64,000 nucleotides of DNA from Methylococcaceae bacterium (lineage in GTDB: Bacteria > Pseudomonadota > Gammaproteobacteria > Methylococcales > Methylomonadaceae). Positions 25,875 through 37,127 of the stretch are shown piece by piece; position 1 is the stretch's first letter; every line of letters starts with the position of its first letter. The stretch covers positions 1 to 64,000 of the forward strand of contig DAOUSN010000001.1 of NCBI GenBank assembly GCA_030627205.1, in the 5' to 3' direction. The position numbers were made by a program, and so were the translations under genes. A model generated the notes under the pieces. The model had not been told where the DNA came from. It searched no databases and saw only the letters and a list, made by a program, of their open reading frames with translations.

Positions 25875-26330
25875 TCAGTCAGTCTTATTTTCAGATAACC
25901 CTGAAATTTTTAAACCAACTAATAAATATTGGTAATCTTTAAAGTCTAAAGCATCATTCATAATCACTAAACTCTGTTTCCGTCCTGTTTGTAACTGAAA
26001 ATGTAACACGATAAATTGAGCAGTTAAGATTGTTGTCGGTAAAACTTGTAGCTCTTGATAGTCATCATTTTTCATTTTGGCTAACTGCCAACCCATCGCT
26101 TGATTATAACGAATAACAAATGGTTGAAATTTTTTATAATCTCGACCATAAAACATAGCACTAATTATCACCAAAAATAGCGCGAAAAACTGGTAAAACC
26201 AAGGTAATCCATTGTTAAAACAGGCAACCACGGCAATACTGTGAATAATTATCAATAAATATAATAATAACCGCGACTGCCTAATCGTAAATAATAGCGG
26301 GGTTACAAATTTTTGCGATGAGTTTGACAA
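25875..26330 (-). CDS. ygfX: YgfX-family membrane protein
   Basis: YgfX is a small inner-membrane protein always found with sdhE; it has been proposed to be a toxin (CptA) acting on cytoskeletal proteins, though this is disputed. The 151 residues have two adjacent membrane segments (about 20-38 and 43-60) followed by a soluble beta-rich tail (WQLAKMKNDDYQELQVLPTT). The start seems to be TTG at 26330, which makes a 50-base overlap with sdhE; no ATG is available. Gene order supports the call. Confidence 0.8.
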   Translation of the reverse strand: MSNSSQKFVTPLLFTIRQSRLLLYLLIIIHSIAVVACFNNGLPWFYQFFALFLVIISAMFYGRDYKKFQPFVIRYNQAMGWQLAKMKNDDYQELQVLPTTILTAQFIVLHFQLQTGRKQSLVIMNDALDFKDYQYLLVGLKISGLSENKTD

Positions 26331-26529
26331 ATTTTAATTCTTTCGGAGAATAAAGGTCTAATAAAAAAGCTAATAAATCACTATCTTCAAGTTTTAAGAA
26401 CTGTTCAAAAAGTTGTTGCTCCTCATTATTAGCAGTTATATAGTTTGTGTGTAAATAGCCTAATAATAAACGGTCTAACTCTTGAGTCCCTCGACGGCAT
26501 TGCCAGTTTAATTTTGCTAATGAAGACAT
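26281..26529 (-). CDS. sdhE: FAD assembly factor SdhE
   Basis: SdhE promotes covalent flavinylation of succinate dehydrogenase and fumarate reductase. The 82 residues contain the invariant RGxxE motif (CRRGTQELDRLLLGYL, about 11-26) and the 'F..lL...D..L..wl' helical pattern (QLFEQFLKLEDSDLLAFLLD). It overlaps ygfX downstream, the common gammaproteobacterial arrangement. Confidence 0.93.
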   Translation of the reverse strand: MSSLAKLNWQCRRGTQELDRLLLGYLHTNYITANNEEQQLFEQFLKLEDSDLLAFLLDLYSPKELKFVKLIAKICNPAIIYD

Positions 26530-26555
26530 AGTTTTACTATCAATAATAATTAATT

Positions 26556-27356
26556 TTATTTAATGAAAATTTGTAAGTTATAAGTTGAATTCCCCTGATT
26601 TGTATTAATTACAATAAGATATTGCCCTGAAATAGGCAACTCACCTAACCAATTCTGCATTTTATAAGCGGATTTTTTTCCATTTAGAATTTCACCCTTT
26701 ACGTCAATAACACCATCTGTTTCTGTTAAAAGATAAAAGGGTTTATAAATGGAAAAATTAGCATTATTTTCTTGTGAAGACAAATCAAGGTTTAACGTTT
26801 GCCCTGCTCTGGCAGTAAAATAATAGTAATGATTTTTCCCTTGATACATCGTTTTTTTATAAGCTGCTGAACTTGCTCCTTTAGCAAAGCTTATCATCTC
26901 ACTGGTACTATCTAGCACACCATTTACGTTAGGACTATTAACAGAGGTAACTGGTGTTCCTTTCCAGTCTTTTGTCAATGCTTGTTCACAATAACCCCAT
27001 TTTGCCAGCCAACTAGAAGGAAAACCTTTATCTATAAAGCGAACCTGAAAATATCCCCAATAAGCTGTAGTTCTGCCGTTAATACCATCACGTTTAGTTT
27101 CGCACTTGACATCTGATCTATCTTGCGCCCAATAACCTTCATAAGAACCACGATTACTATAAACACCGGCTAAATTCTCAATATAAATAATACCATTATC
27201 TAGACCACTATCATTATATTGCCAAAGCGCAGTTGTACCAGTGTCCTCCGAATAAATAACTTTGCCATGATTACTATTCCAAACTTCATCAGCAAAACTA
27301 TTAAAACTAACTATTAAGATGAGAGAAAATAATAGCCGTATCATTATTTTTTTCAT
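26556..27356 (-). CDS. Secreted protein with PliG-like C-terminal domain (266 aa)
   Basis: A Sec signal peptide (to about residue 22, ...NSFA) leads into a Trp/Tyr-rich unknown domain (about 23-140). The C-terminal 115 residues read ISFAKGASSAAYKKTMYQG, then YYFTARAGQTLNLDLSSQEN, then LGELPISGQYLIVINTNQGN and Y-N-L-Q-I. This is the wording of periplasmic inhibitors of g-type lysozyme (PliG), a small beta-sandwich of about 110 residues. The N-terminal extension is unusual for PliG. Inhibition is not proven; related PPC-like sandwiches have other roles. Confidence 0.6.
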   Translation of the reverse strand: MKKIMIRLLFSLILIVSFNSFADEVWNSNHGKVIYSEDTGTTALWQYNDSGLDNGIIYIENLAGVYSNRGSYEGYWAQDRSDVKCETKRDGINGRTTAYWGYFQVRFIDKGFPSSWLAKWGYCEQALTKDWKGTPVTSVNSPNVNGVLDSTSEMISFAKGASSAAYKKTMYQGKNHYYYFTARAGQTLNLDLSSQENNANFSIYKPFYLLTETDGVIDVKGEILNGKKSAYKMQNWLGELPISGQYLIVINTNQGNSTYNLQIFIK

Positions 27357-27382
27357 AAAATATCTCTGTACATTGGTTAAGT

Positions 27383-28018
27383 TTATAAATGTAATTCAGT
27401 TTCTATGATGTGTTTTAGGGTTTTTAATAATTTAAAAATAGCAAAGACATCCTTGTTATTTGCATTATAATTTTGACTAATACAATATTTATTACCTTTT
27501 AAAATAATAAAATTCCATACTAAACCAACAACAAACAAGCCATAAATAGGATGTTTTTTTTGATTGAGTTCTCTTGCCACTAGCATTGCTGCTAAGACTT
27601 GTGCATCAGGTGAACCTTGATTCTCAACGCTGCGTTTATATTCGTGAATACAAAACATGGGAATATCAGGTTCACGAAAACCTGTTGCAATCATACCATC
27701 AACAGTTCCAGATAATTGATAATCACCAATGACTGCAGATAAATTACGTTCTAAAAAATAACCCATTTTTTCATCATCAATATCAGCCTGCATTATTAGT
27801 GGACTGATAAATTTATTTTCTAACTCGGTTTCATTCCAAGCTCTGCCGCCTCTAATAAGAGATTTTTGTAGGTGTTCAATAATTTGTTTATCAATTTTTG
27901 TTATTTTTGCTTCTGCTTGTTGCCAGTTATCCATTAAATCAGCCTGCCAAACTTCTTGTAATCCAAAGGTTTTATCCAAAATTGTCAAAGTACAGCTTTT
28001 AAATGACATTTGCTTCAT
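27383..28018 (-). CDS. PD-(D/E)XK-like protein, paralogue of the 6510-7181 gene
   Basis: The 211-residue protein shares an ordered core with the gene in the accessory run: a Trp/Asn start (ETELENKFISPLIMQADID), then TVDGMIATG, the strand FCIHEYKRSVE, PDAQVLAAMLVARELN and LFVVGLVWNFIILKG. The conserved D...E-x-K set suggests a restriction-endonuclease-like fold; catalysis is untested. It sits 17 bases downstream of guaA on the same strand and may be read through from it. The two paralogues lie about 20 kb apart, on opposite strands. Confidence 0.65.
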   Translation of the reverse strand: MKQMSFKSCTLTILDKTFGLQEVWQADLMDNWQQAEAKITKIDKQIIEHLQKSLIRGGRAWNETELENKFISPLIMQADIDDEKMGYFLERNLSAVIGDYQLSGTVDGMIATGFREPDIPMFCIHEYKRSVENQGSPDAQVLAAMLVARELNQKKHPIYGLFVVGLVWNFIILKGNKYCISQNYNANNKDVFAIFKLLKTLKHIIETELHL

Positions 28019-28035
28019 AATGAATTCATATTATT

Positions 28036-29619
28036 TTATTCCCACTCAATAGTGGCAGGTGGTTTTCCTGAAATATCATAAGTAACCCGTGAAATTCCAG
28101 CCACTTCATTAATAATTCTCTGGGAAATTATATCTAAAAAATCATAGGGTAAATGCGCCCAACGAGCGGTCATAAAATCAACAGTTTCTACAGCACGAAT
28201 AGCAATAACATAATCATAACGACGACCATCTCCCATTACCCCAACTGATTTTATTGGTAAAAAAACCGCAAAAGCCTGACTAACCTTATCATATAAATCA
28301 TGTTTATAAAGTTCTTCGATAAAAATAGCATCTGCTTGACGTAATAAATCTGCATAACTTTTTTTCACTTCACCTAAAATACGCACCCCTAAACCAGGCC
28401 CTGGAAAAGGATGACGAAAAACCATATTACTAGGCAGCCCTAATTCTAGTCCTAATTGCCGTACTTCGTCTTTAAATAATTCCCTTAAAGGTTCAACCAA
28501 TTTTAATTTCATATTTTTAGGTAATCCACCAACATTATGATGCGATTTGATTAAATGTGCTTTACCTGTTGCTGCACCTGCTGATTCAATAACATCAGGA
28601 TATATTGTACCTTGAGCCAGCCATTTTGCTGAGGTTAATTTATTAGCTTCTTCATCAAAAATCTCAATAAATAAATTACCAATGATTTTACGTTTTTTCT
28701 CAGGATCAGTAATACCCACCAATGCATCTAAATAACGCTGTTCGGCATTAACTCGAATTACCTTAATACCTAAATGTTCGGCAAAAGCAGCCATCACTTG
28801 GTCGCCTTCGTGTAAGCGTAATAAACCTGTATCAACAAAAACACAAATCAATTGTTTACCAATTGCTTTATCCAGTAAAGCGGCAACAACGGAGGAATCA
28901 ACCCCACCTGATAAGCCTAAAATAACTTGCTCATCACCTACTTGTTCACGGACAATTTTAATACTTTCTTTAATGATATTATCGGCTGTCCAGAGTGAAT
29001 CACAACCACAAATATCATTAACAAACCGTGATAGAATTTGTTGACCTTGCTTGGTATGAGTCACTTCAGGGTGAAATTGTAAACCATATAATTGTTTATC
29101 TTCATTGGCTATTCCTGCTATAGGTGCGCCATCTGAACTAGCAATTAAATTAAAGCCTTGCGGTAATTCAACCACTCGATCACCATGACTCATCCACACA
29201 TCAAGTAAACCATAACCTTCAGCAGTAGAAGCATCTTCTATATTTCTCAATAAGCTCGAATGTCCTCGCGCTCTAATTTGTGCAAAACCAAATTCCCTTT
29301 GATTAGAACTTGCAACTTTACCCCCTAATTGCTCGGTCATAGTTTGCATTCCATAACAAATACCTAAAACAGGAATGCCTAACTCAAAAACAACTTGATT
29401 AGCCCTAGGTGTATTTTCATTAGTGACCGTTTCAGGTCCACCTGATAAAACAATGCCTTTCGGTGAAAATCGTTTAATCGCATCACTTGAAACTTCCCAA
29501 GAATAAATTTCACAATACACCCCACACTCACGAATTCTACGTGCTATTAATTGGGTATATTGAGAGCCAAAGTCAAGGATTAGTATTTTATGAGAATGAA
29601 TGTTTGTTATTGAGTTCAC
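28036..29619 (-). CDS. guaA: GMP synthase (glutamine-hydrolysing) GuaA
   Basis: GuaA converts XMP to GMP using glutamine. The 527 residues contain the class I amidotransferase domain with Cys88 in GICYGMQ and the HPEV site, the PP-loop ATP site [11 protein letters not shown] (about 233-243), and the C-terminal dimerisation domain ending in [15 protein letters not shown]. The start appears to be GTG at 29619, because the conserved [15 protein letters not shown] follows shortly after. guaB is not adjacent. Confidence 0.97.
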   Translation of the reverse strand: MNSITNIHSHKILILDFGSQYTQLIARRIRECGVYCEIYSWEVSSDAIKRFSPKGIVLSGGPETVTNENTPRANQVVFELGIPVLGICYGMQTMTEQLGGKVASSNQREFGFAQIRARGHSSLLRNIEDASTAEGYGLLDVWMSHGDRVVELPQGFNLIASSDGAPIAGIANEDKQLYGLQFHPEVTHTKQGQQILSRFVNDICGCDSLWTADNIIKESIKIVREQVGDEQVILGLSGGVDSSVVAALLDKAIGKQLICVFVDTGLLRLHEGDQVMAAFAEHLGIKVIRVNAEQRYLDALVGITDPEKKRKIIGNLFIEIFDEEANKLTSAKWLAQGTIYPDVIESAGAATGKAHLIKSHHNVGGLPKNMKLKLVEPLRELFKDEVRQLGLELGLPSNMVFRHPFPGPGLGVRILGEVKKSYADLLRQADAIFIEELYKHDLYDKVSQAFAVFLPIKSVGVMGDGRRYDYVIAIRAVETVDFMTARWAHLPYDFLDIISQRIINEVAGISRVTYDISGKPPATIEWE

Positions 29620-29674
29620 AATGGTTTTATTACTTTTTTATGGAAAAATATATCCTGTTAGGATAATTATGACT

Positions 29675-32600
29675 TTATATGCTCAATTGATTTAATAAAC
29701 TGGTTATTGTCATTTGAGAAATCTGCTCTAGTTCTACTATTAAGTTATCGCTAATAATTAGTTTATTTTTAATCTGTGTTTCAATAGTTTTTAAATGTTT
29801 AACTAATTGCTCTGCTCCAAATGCGCCTGATGATCCTTTTAGTTTATGACAATAAGCTTTTAATTGTTCTAAATCATTTTTAGTGAATGAGTGTTTAATT
29901 TCGTCGATAGAGTCAGGCAACAACCCTATATATTTTTGTACAATACCCTCAAAATTTTTACCAATGGCTTTTTTTTGCGCCTGATAAAACTCTTGATTAA
30001 TCAGAGGTGCTAATATTTCTGGATTTTCAACGGCGAGTGAAGTAGTTGCTGGTCTTTGTTCATCACTAAGTAATGCCAATATAATTTTTGAGAGGTCTTT
30101 ACTTTTAAATGGTTTAGGAATATAAGAATTCATCCCTATTTTTAGACATTTTTGCTGATCTTCTTTCATCGCATCCGCTGTTACCGCAATAATAGGGATG
30201 TTTGCATCTTTAGTAGCACGCGCACGAATCGCAATAGTAGCTTGAAAGCCATCCATTTTAGGCATGTGACAATCCATTAAAATTATGTCATAGTTTTCTT
30301 TATCCAGTGCATTTAAAACTTGAAGTCCATTATCAACACATTTAATGGTCGCGCCTAAATTTTCTAGCATATTAACAATTACCATTTGATTAATTTCTTG
30401 ATCTTCGGCAACTAATATATTAATCTCACTTAAAGGTTTATCACTCACTATTTTTATAACAGGATCTTTTATTGTTTTTATATCCAAAGTTTGTGAGAAT
30501 ATACGTTGGCATAAACCAAATAACACCGATTGTTTAACAGGTTTTGCCAATACTTTAATAATATTTGCTAAATTAGCTTGTTGAATTTCGCTACTATCGT
30601 ACCAAGATGAAAGAATAATAATCGGAATATCTTTTAATAGCTCATCATTTGCCATTGCTTTTGCAACCTCTATTCCGTCCATTTCAGGCATCATATAATC
30701 AAGTATCACCAGTTCAATCGGGTTATCAGTCTGTTGAGCCTGTCTTAATCGTTGCAAACCTTTTTTACCACTACTTACCGCATCACTAATAACCTGTTGA
30801 TATTTCAACTGTTCAACAATAATCTGTTGATTAATAGTATTATCATCTATTACTAAGACGTGTCTTCCAGTAATGAATTCAAGTAATTCAGACTCATTAA
30901 TCGTAGTAGAAGTATTTTGTTGCAAGCTCTGTTTGGCTAATTTTAATTCAAACCAAAAAGTAGATCCTTTTCCGTAATCACTATCAACCCCACTTTTTCC
31001 CTTCATTAACGCAACTAAACGTTGGACAATGGATAATCCTAAACCACTACCTCCATATTTTCGGGTAGTAGAGCCGTCTGCTTGAACAAAAGGTTGAAAT
31101 AAGGATTCAAGATTCTCTGCCTTTATTCCAATTCCCGTATCAATAACCTCAACACGCAAACTCACATAATGATCATCTTCATTAGAACAAATAATTTTGG
31201 TTTCAACATAACCATTTTCAGTAAATTTAATCGCGTTTCCAATTAAATTAACCAGTATTTGGCGTAATTTTACTGGGTCGCCTCTTAAATTAAAAGGCTG
31301 GCTAGGAGGAATAAAATGTACAATTAATTCTATAGATTTTTGATGCGCTAAAGGTGAAAAAGCATCAATAGTTTCATGTAAAATTTCTTCGAGACTAAAA
31401 TCAATAGTTTCTAAGGTTACTTTTCCTGCTTCAATTTTAGATAAATCAAGAATATCATTTAAAATATTTAATAAAGCTTCACCTGAACGATAGATAGTAT
31501 TTGCATAGTTTCCTTGTGCTTTATCTAATTTAGTTTGTAATAATAATTCAGTCATCCCTAATACCCCATTCATGGGAGTACGAATTTCATGACTCATCGT
31601 GGCTAAAAATTCAGTTTTATAACGACTAGCACGCTCTAACTCATTAGCTTTATTTTCTATTTGTTGTTGACTTTTTTCTAGCGAGATATTTTTTTCTTCA
31701 ATTTCTTTATTGCTACGTTGTAATGCTTGTTGCTGGAATTTCAACTCTTTAGCTTGTTGCTGAGTTTGTTGTAATAATCTTTGCACACCTTCTCGTGCTT
31801 GTGAAGATAATAAAATAATCGCAACAGAAGTGGCAACGGTACGCAAATAACTTTGCTTAATTGCTGAAATTTCAGTAAATGCGCCTAATTCAATTACCGC
31901 AACAATCTCATCCAAATTCATCATCGGGACAGCAATAATTGAACTTGGTGAGCATTTACCTAAGCCTGAAGTGATTTTAATATAATCATCAGGTAGTTGG
32001 TTAAGATAAATAATTTTCTTTTCTAAAGCCGCTTGACCAATAAGACCTTCGCCTAATTTAAAGTGCTGAGATGCTGATTTATTTTTTTCGAAAGCATAAC
32101 TTGCAATTAAATTAAGTTTATTTTTTTGATCATACAGATAAAGCGCGCCGATCGGACTATCCAAATATTTACACAGAAAACTAATCGTCTTTTCAGCGAT
32201 AACCTCTACGTTTAAATCTCCTTGAATATATTCACTCAGTGCCGCCTGCCCTTGTTGAAACCACTCTTTTTCATTCGTTTGTTTAGTAGCATAACGTAAA
32301 GAACAGGTCATTTTTGTAAGTGCTTGTCTTAATTCACTGTTCGTAGATTGTAATACCGTAGTTTTAGAATAATCGCCATTGGCAATTGCAGTTGCATAAG
32401 CAATAGTTGCTACCATATTAACTTTTAATGCTTCAACTGAAGATACAATTTCACTAACTTCATCATCGGAAAAATAGTTAATTTTTTCAGTTATGGAAAC
32501 CCCTTGAGAAAGTTGTTTGAGTTGCCAAGAAACAGTTGATAGTGTCGAGGTAATTTGATTAATAAATTGTTGCGCAACTCGCCAAACAATTAATAAGGTT

Positions 32601-33595
32601 ATAAAAATAACACCAATAAATAGAATGGTGAAATTATACAACGGAGATAATGTCGTTGCTTTGTTGCTAACAACCTGTAAATTCCAAGTCTGTTGTTTAT
32701 TAGAATACAATATTTCTATTTTTTTAAAGGTTATAATTTCATCATCCGTCGTATAAACCCCCTTAATTTTTCGTTGAGTTTCCTTAAATAAAGTTTGATT
32801 ATCTATTGACAAGGAAAATTTTTTATTTAACAATGCGGCAAAAATTTTATCTTTGTTAGGATGAAATAAATACTGACCTTGTTCATCTGTTAATATAGCT
32901 TTAATATCTTTATTACTCTTCGTTAAATTATGAATATCTTCTAATAATATATCTCCAAAAAGAGTGGATACTAAAATACCATGGATTAGTCCATCGTTAT
33001 CTATCACAGGGGTTGCAATTCGAATGACAGGAATAATCGGTTGACTGAATTGGCCGTATTCTTTATTTAAATCTAACGGCGAAAAATAAATTTCACCTTT
33101 TTTAAGTAAACTTGTTTTCTCAAAATACTCACGTTTTGATTTATCTTGTAATTGATTAACTTCTGTTATCGTTACTTTCCCTAAATCATTATTAACCCGA
33201 ATAATTTCTTTACCCTTCATATTTATAAAACGTATTTTTTTATACTCCTTATTAGCCTTAAGAAAAGAGATAAAGGTATCTTCAACTTGGTGTTGCCATA
33301 GTGATATTTTATGAGTGTCATTAATTTCATCCCATTGTAAAGAATGATTCATGGTATAAAAATCAGATAAAAACTGCAGGTTTTTTTGCGCATTTTCTAG
33401 TTTAGTCAAAATACTTGCTGATAAATCCTCTAATTTATCATTTTGTTTTTGTAGGGCTATATCATATAAACTTTCTGCGGCAGTACTATAACCATAATAA
33501 CCAACCACTGTTAAAGGGATAACAATAGAAAACAAAAGTATTAAGTTAAATTTAAACTGTAAAGTATTTCTTTTAATTCCAAGTAAATTTTTCAT
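29675..33595 (-). CDS. Hybrid sensor histidine kinase with Cache, GAF, two REC and HPt domains
   Basis: A 1306-residue complex kinase. In order: membrane segment (about 15-38), large periplasmic Cache-type sensor (40-318), second membrane segment (321-340), HAMP linker, GAF domain (about 450-595) and coiled coil (600-655). Next come the dimerisation domain with His669 in [19 protein letters not shown] and the ATPase domain with NAIKF, DTGIGI and GGSGLGLSI. Two receiver domains follow ([12 protein letters not shown]..., [10 protein letters not shown]; and [12 protein letters not shown]..., [11 protein letters not shown]), then a C-terminal HPt ([14 protein letters not shown]). It resembles BarA-type kinases but carries an extra receiver and a GAF. 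No dedicated output regulator is adjacent. Confidence 0.93.
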   Translation of the reverse strand: MKNLLGIKRNTLQFKFNLILLFSIVIPLTVVGYYGYSTAAESLYDIALQKQNDKLEDLSASILTKLENAQKNLQFLSDFYTMNHSLQWDEINDTHKISLWQHQVEDTFISFLKANKEYKKIRFINMKGKEIIRVNNDLGKVTITEVNQLQDKSKREYFEKTSLLKKGEIYFSPLDLNKEYGQFSQPIIPVIRIATPVIDNDGLIHGILVSTLFGDILLEDIHNLTKSNKDIKAILTDEQGQYLFHPNKDKIFAALLNKKFSLSIDNQTLFKETQRKIKGVYTTDDEIITFKKIEILYSNKQQTWNLQVVSNKATTLSPLYNFTILFIGVIFITLLIVWRVAQQFINQITSTLSTVSWQLKQLSQGVSITEKINYFSDDEVSEIVSSVEALKVNMVATIAYATAIANGDYSKTTVLQSTNSELRQALTKMTCSLRYATKQTNEKEWFQQGQAALSEYIQGDLNVEVIAEKTISFLCKYLDSPIGALYLYDQKNKLNLIASYAFEKNKSASQHFKLGEGLIGQAALEKKIIYLNQLPDDYIKITSGLGKCSPSSIIAVPMMNLDEIVAVIELGAFTEISAIKQSYLRTVATSVAIILLSSQAREGVQRLLQQTQQQAKELKFQQQALQRSNKEIEEKNISLEKSQQQIENKANELERASRYKTEFLATMSHEIRTPMNGVLGMTELLLQTKLDKAQGNYANTIYRSGEALLNILNDILDLSKIEAGKVTLETIDFSLEEILHETIDAFSPLAHQKSIELIVHFIPPSQPFNLRGDPVKLRQILVNLIGNAIKFTENGYVETKIICSNEDDHYVSLRVEVIDTGIGIKAENLESLFQPFVQADGSTTRKYGGSGLGLSIVQRLVALMKGKSGVDSDYGKGSTFWFELKLAKQSLQQNTSTTINESELLEFITGRHVLVIDDNTINQQIIVEQLKYQQVISDAVSSGKKGLQRLRQAQQTDNPIELVILDYMMPEMDGIEVAKAMANDELLKDIPIIILSSWYDSSEIQQANLANIIKVLAKPVKQSVLFGLCQRIFSQTLDIKTIKDPVIKIVSDKPLSEINILVAEDQEINQMVIVNMLENLGATIKCVDNGLQVLNALDKENYDIILMDCHMPKMDGFQATIAIRARATKDANIPIIAVTADAMKEDQQKCLKIGMNSYIPKPFKSKDLSKIILALLSDEQRPATTSLAVENPEILAPLINQEFYQAQKKAIGKNFEGIVQKYIGLLPDSIDEIKHSFTKNDLEQLKAYCHKLKGSSGAFGAEQLVKHLKTIETQIKNKLIISDNLIVELEQISQMTITSLLNQLSI

Positions 33596-33653
33596 GGGTT
33601 TTTTATAGCAAATTTATCCATTACTATCTTTATTTTAAATAAAATATTCCAAA

Positions 33654-34172
33654 CTATTTTAAACGCCTTAATTCTGCCATTTTTTTACCTGCCTGCTGTT
33701 TTTCTATTGATGATAATAATAATTCTATTTTAGGTAAAAAATCTTCTTCTTCGCGCTGTAAATGTTTGCGTTGCCGTTGTTCAAATTGAATTGCAAATTT
33801 TTCCAATTGTTCAATGTCTTTTATGTATTCTGGATTAGCTAGTATTGGAGCTAATAATTGCCAATCGCATTCTATTTCTTCATGATCTTGTGTCAATAAA
33901 TCAACCATACCTTTATAAAGTTCTGACTGATTTACCAATAATGAAAATATCGCCTGTTCCTCGTCTAAATGATGTAGCCGATTAGCATGAAAATAAAAAC
34001 AATGTAAATCAATGCACCGGTTTGCTAAGGTTTCATTCATTCCTTCTTGTTTAATTTCATCTATTAACAGTAACAGTTTATCACCTCTTTGCAAAAGACT
34101 TTGATGATAATCTTTAATTACCGTTAGACCATTGGAAAAATCTGTTGCAGGGTCATTAAATTTAAATTTCAT
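33654..34172 (-). CDS. Hemerythrin-type (HHE) domain protein (172 aa)
   Basis: The protein fits the four-helix HHE fold with spaced histidines: DYHQSLLQRGDKLL near residue 22, FHANRLHHLDEEQAIF near 60, DHEEIECDW near 95 and RKHLQREEEDFLP near 135. Such proteins bind a di-iron centre and sense oxygen or NO or handle iron. It lies just upstream of the hybrid kinase gene (58 bases between them, same strand) and might feed a signal to it; that is inference from position. Confidence 0.85.
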   Translation of the reverse strand: MKFKFNDPATDFSNGLTVIKDYHQSLLQRGDKLLLLIDEIKQEGMNETLANRCIDLHCFYFHANRLHHLDEEQAIFSLLVNQSELYKGMVDLLTQDHEEIECDWQLLAPILANPEYIKDIEQLEKFAIQFEQRQRKHLQREEEDFLPKIELLLSSIEKQQAGKKMAELRRLK

Positions 34173-34244
34173 ATAATATTAACTAGATTGATATAATTAT
34201 AAGTTATCAAATAGGATAAATTCAAAAGTTACTGATTTTTATAA

Positions 34245-35006
34245 TCATTCTTGTTTATAATCATCAGTCATGACTTCTGATTCTGAGGCGACCGTTTCAT
34301 TAGCATTATCATTACTTATATTCGTAGCCCCATTTGCTCTAAGCTTTGCTTCTGCTTTAGATTTTTTTCTTTCAGCCGCAGCTTTTTCTTCTTCCTCTTT
34401 TTCAGAGTTAATAGTCTCCATAAATTCAATAAACCAAGGTGTTTTGATAACATTTTTCATATCAGGGTCATTTAAAATGTCAGTATCATCTGGTAAATGT
34501 GCAAAGCTTTTTGCTTCTTTCAACGCGGCAAGACAAGATTCATGGTTGTTTTCAACACTATAGAGGCACGCTAAATTAAAAGATCCACTACCTTTTTGAA
34601 TCTCACCAGCTCGCTCAAAACATTTTTTTGCACGTGCATATAAATCATCATCAGCAGCAACACCCTTAATACGAGCAATATCCATATAGGCAACTCCTCC
34701 CTCAACAGCAGCTCCTAAGTAAAAAGGTTCAATCGTTAAGCAAAAACTATATTTATTAATTGCGTTCTCATAAAGTGTAATCGCTTGTTGATCTTGTTTG
34801 CTTTTTGCTTGATTTAATAAGCCAAAACCCCAATTGTATAATGCATCTGCCAGCATTAAATTATCGCTAAGAACAAACTCAAAGCCTTCATAGGCAGTTT
34901 TATAAAACTGTTCGGCTTTGCCATCTTGTGCTTTACGTGCTTTAGAAACTTTACTGATAGCAGCTCTTAGAGTGGCTTTTTTCTTAATGGTAGTAAAAAG
35001 TGACAT
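34245..35006 (-). CDS. TPR-type protein (253 aa)
   Basis: The first 190 residues are alpha-helical repeats with TPR-like spacing (ALYNWGFGLLNQAKS, AAVEGGVAYMDIARI, GSFNLACLYSVENNHESCLA). DPDMKNVIKTPWFIEFM follows, a 'TPR end-of-group' style close. The tail (from about 200) is Lys/Glu/Ala-rich and then acidic and disordered. No signal peptide, so probably cytoplasmic. Likely a protein-interaction scaffold; the partner is unknown. Placed between the hemerythrin gene and argG on the same strand. Confidence 0.75.
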   Translation of the reverse strand: MSLFTTIKKKATLRAAISKVSKARKAQDGKAEQFYKTAYEGFEFVLSDNLMLADALYNWGFGLLNQAKSKQDQQAITLYENAINKYSFCLTIEPFYLGAAVEGGVAYMDIARIKGVAADDDLYARAKKCFERAGEIQKGSGSFNLACLYSVENNHESCLAALKEAKSFAHLPDDTDILNDPDMKNVIKTPWFIEFMETINSEKEEEEKAAAERKKSKAEAKLRANGATNISNDNANETVASESEVMTDDYKQE

Positions 35007-35162
35007 AACTATTTTTCTCTTATTTTAGTAATTAATGTTTTTGTTGCTTTTGTTGCTTTTGCTCTAATGGGTCTGAATATTTGTGCAAAATTTTTATATC
35101 ACTACGAATATCTTGGAGTGTTTGTAAAGAACAGTTGATATCTTTATTAGAAAAAAAGCATT

Positions 35163-36371
35163 TTATTTCTTTTTTGCAGCAATCCGCATTCTTAATGCGT
35201 TAAGTTTAATAAACCCCTCAGCATCTTTTTGATTATAAGCCCCCTCATCATCTTCAAAAGTTGCAATTGCCTCATCAAATAAACTATCAGTTTCAGACAT
35301 TCTACCAACTACACTAACACTACCTTTATATAACTTAAGCCTAACGTTACCATTAACATTAACTTGTGACGCATCAATCATGGTTTGTAACATTTCACGC
35401 TCAGGTGACCACCAATAACCATTATAAATAAGTGAAGCGTAACGCGGCATTAATTCATCTTTTAAGTGGGCAACCTCACGATCCAAGGTCAACGACTCAA
35501 TAGCACGATGGGCTTTTAACATGATTGTCCCAGCAGGGGTTTCATAACACCCTCGTGACTTCATACCTACATAGCGATTTTCAACAATATCTAATCGACC
35601 TACACCATTATCACCACCCAATTTATTGAGCTTTTCCATGACTTCATTAGGACTCTGTATTTTGCCGTCAATAGCAATAATATCACCTTGACGATAAGTC
35701 AATTCAACATAGGTTGCATGGTTAGGTGCATTTTCAGGAGAAACTGACCAGCGCCACATATCATCTTCAGCTTCATCCCAAGGGTCTTCTAAAATTCCAC
35801 CTTCATAAGAAATATGTAATGAATTAGCATCCATAGAATATGGTGAGGCTTTACCTTTTTTCATCTCAACCGCAATACCATGCTTTTCTGCATAGGCTAA
35901 TAACGCTTGACGTGAATTTAAATCCCATTCACGCCAAGGAGCAATAACTTTAATATCAGGACGTAATGCATAAGCACCAAGCTCAAAGCGTACTTGATCG
36001 TTTCCTTTTCCTGTTGCTCCATGTGAGATAGCCTCTGCACCAGTTTCATTAGCAATATCAATTAAACGCTTCGCAATCAAAGGACGTGCAATGGCTGTAC
36101 CTAATAAATATTCACCTTCATAAATAGTATTAGCTCTAAACATAGGAAAAACATAATCACGGGCAAACTCTTCCCGTAAATCCTCAACATAAATTTCTTT
36201 AATGCCTAATGCCTCTGCCTTTAAACGCGCAGGCTCTACTTCTTCACCCTGACCAATATCAGCAGTAAACGTGACTACTTCGGCAGAATATTCATCTTGT
36301 AACCATTTTAAAATAACGGAAGTATCCAACCCCCCCGAATAAGCTAACACTATTTTTTTTATTTCTGACAT
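35163..36371 (-). CDS. argG: Argininosuccinate synthase
   Basis: ArgG joins citrulline and aspartate with ATP in arginine synthesis. The 402 residues begin [20 protein letters not shown] (PP-loop, about 5-24), then [24 protein letters not shown] and the aspartate/citrulline-binding [16 protein letters not shown]. Length is normal for the short bacterial type. It stands alone as a transcription unit; ribA is upstream by 67 bases. Confidence 0.97.
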   Translation of the reverse strand: MSEIKKIVLAYSGGLDTSVILKWLQDEYSAEVVTFTADIGQGEEVEPARLKAEALGIKEIYVEDLREEFARDYVFPMFRANTIYEGEYLLGTAIARPLIAKRLIDIANETGAEAISHGATGKGNDQVRFELGAYALRPDIKVIAPWREWDLNSRQALLAYAEKHGIAVEMKKGKASPYSMDANSLHISYEGGILEDPWDEAEDDMWRWSVSPENAPNHATYVELTYRQGDIIAIDGKIQSPNEVMEKLNKLGGDNGVGRLDIVENRYVGMKSRGCYETPAGTIMLKAHRAIESLTLDREVAHLKDELMPRYASLIYNGYWWSPEREMLQTMIDASQVNVNGNVRLKLYKGSVSVVGRMSETDSLFDEAIATFEDDEGAYNQKDAEGFIKLNALRMRIAAKKK

Positions 36372-36438
36372 AAACCTTAACTATTGAGCTGAAATTTTTT
36401 CGATTATACCTGAAAATAGACCAAAGATGAGTGAAATT

Positions 36439-37056
36439 TTAATTATTTTTGGTATTTTTTACACGAGGTAATATATGACGCATCTTTTCAACTTTCGTCT
36501 TTAAATAACTTTGGTTATCGGTATTAACATCAGTTTCTATAGGAATACGATGCCGCACTTTAATTTTTAGTTTAGTCAGTTCTTCAATTTTTTTAGGGTT
36601 ATTAGTCATTAAATCTATAGAAGCTACATCCAACGTTTGTAACATTAATGCAGCAATATCATAAACTCTTTCATCGGCTAAATGCCCTAGATGTAAATTA
36701 GCATCGACCGTATCTAAGCCTTGATCTTGTAAATTATAAGCTTGTAATTTTTTTAATAAACCAATACCCCGCCCTTCTTGACGCAGATACAACAAAATTC
36801 CACAATCAGCCTCCGAAATCATTTGTAAAGCCATATCAAGTTGTTCACCGCAATCACAACGACTAGATCCTAAAACATCGCCAGTAAAACATTCTGAATG
36901 AATACGCACCAATACATTTTCTTCATACTCAACATTCCCTTTAACAAAGGCAATATGTTCTTTATTATCAATGGGGTTATTATAATAATGTAACGTAAAC
37001 TCACCATATTGAGTTGGAATTCGCGTTTTAACTAAAGTCTTTAATTTTTCTTTCAC
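36439..37056 (-). CDS. ribA: GTP cyclohydrolase II RibA
   Basis: RibA opens the GTP ring in the first step of riboflavin synthesis. The 205 residues have the zinc ligands Cys56, Cys67 and Cys69 in CFTGDVLGSSRCDCGEQL and the catalytic block RQEGRGIGLLKKLQAYNLQ. LMTNNPKK follows near 150. It is a stand-alone RibA rather than a RibBA fusion. Confidence 0.95.
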   Translation of the reverse strand: MKEKLKTLVKTRIPTQYGEFTLHYYNNPIDNKEHIAFVKGNVEYEENVLVRIHSECFTGDVLGSSRCDCGEQLDMALQMISEADCGILLYLRQEGRGIGLLKKLQAYNLQDQGLDTVDANLHLGHLADERVYDIAALMLQTLDVASIDLMTNNPKKIEELTKLKIKVRHRIPIETDVNTDNQSYLKTKVEKMRHILPRVKNTKNN

Positions 37057-37127
37057 AAGCCTAATACATTAAAAAAGAGAAGCCTATTTTACTACTGTTA
37101 AGTTTAAAAATGGGTAATTTAAGTTAA

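Noticed and set aside
29675-33595. Assignment of the hybrid kinase as BarA or a named sensor
   Set aside because: The extra receiver, GAF and Cache domains differ from BarA, so a gene symbol would be a guess.
35040-35160. Short minus-strand frame ending in a Gln/Lys-rich tail after argG
   Set aside because: It has no usable start codon or ribosome site outside argG, and the composition reflects a TTGCTTTTG repeat.
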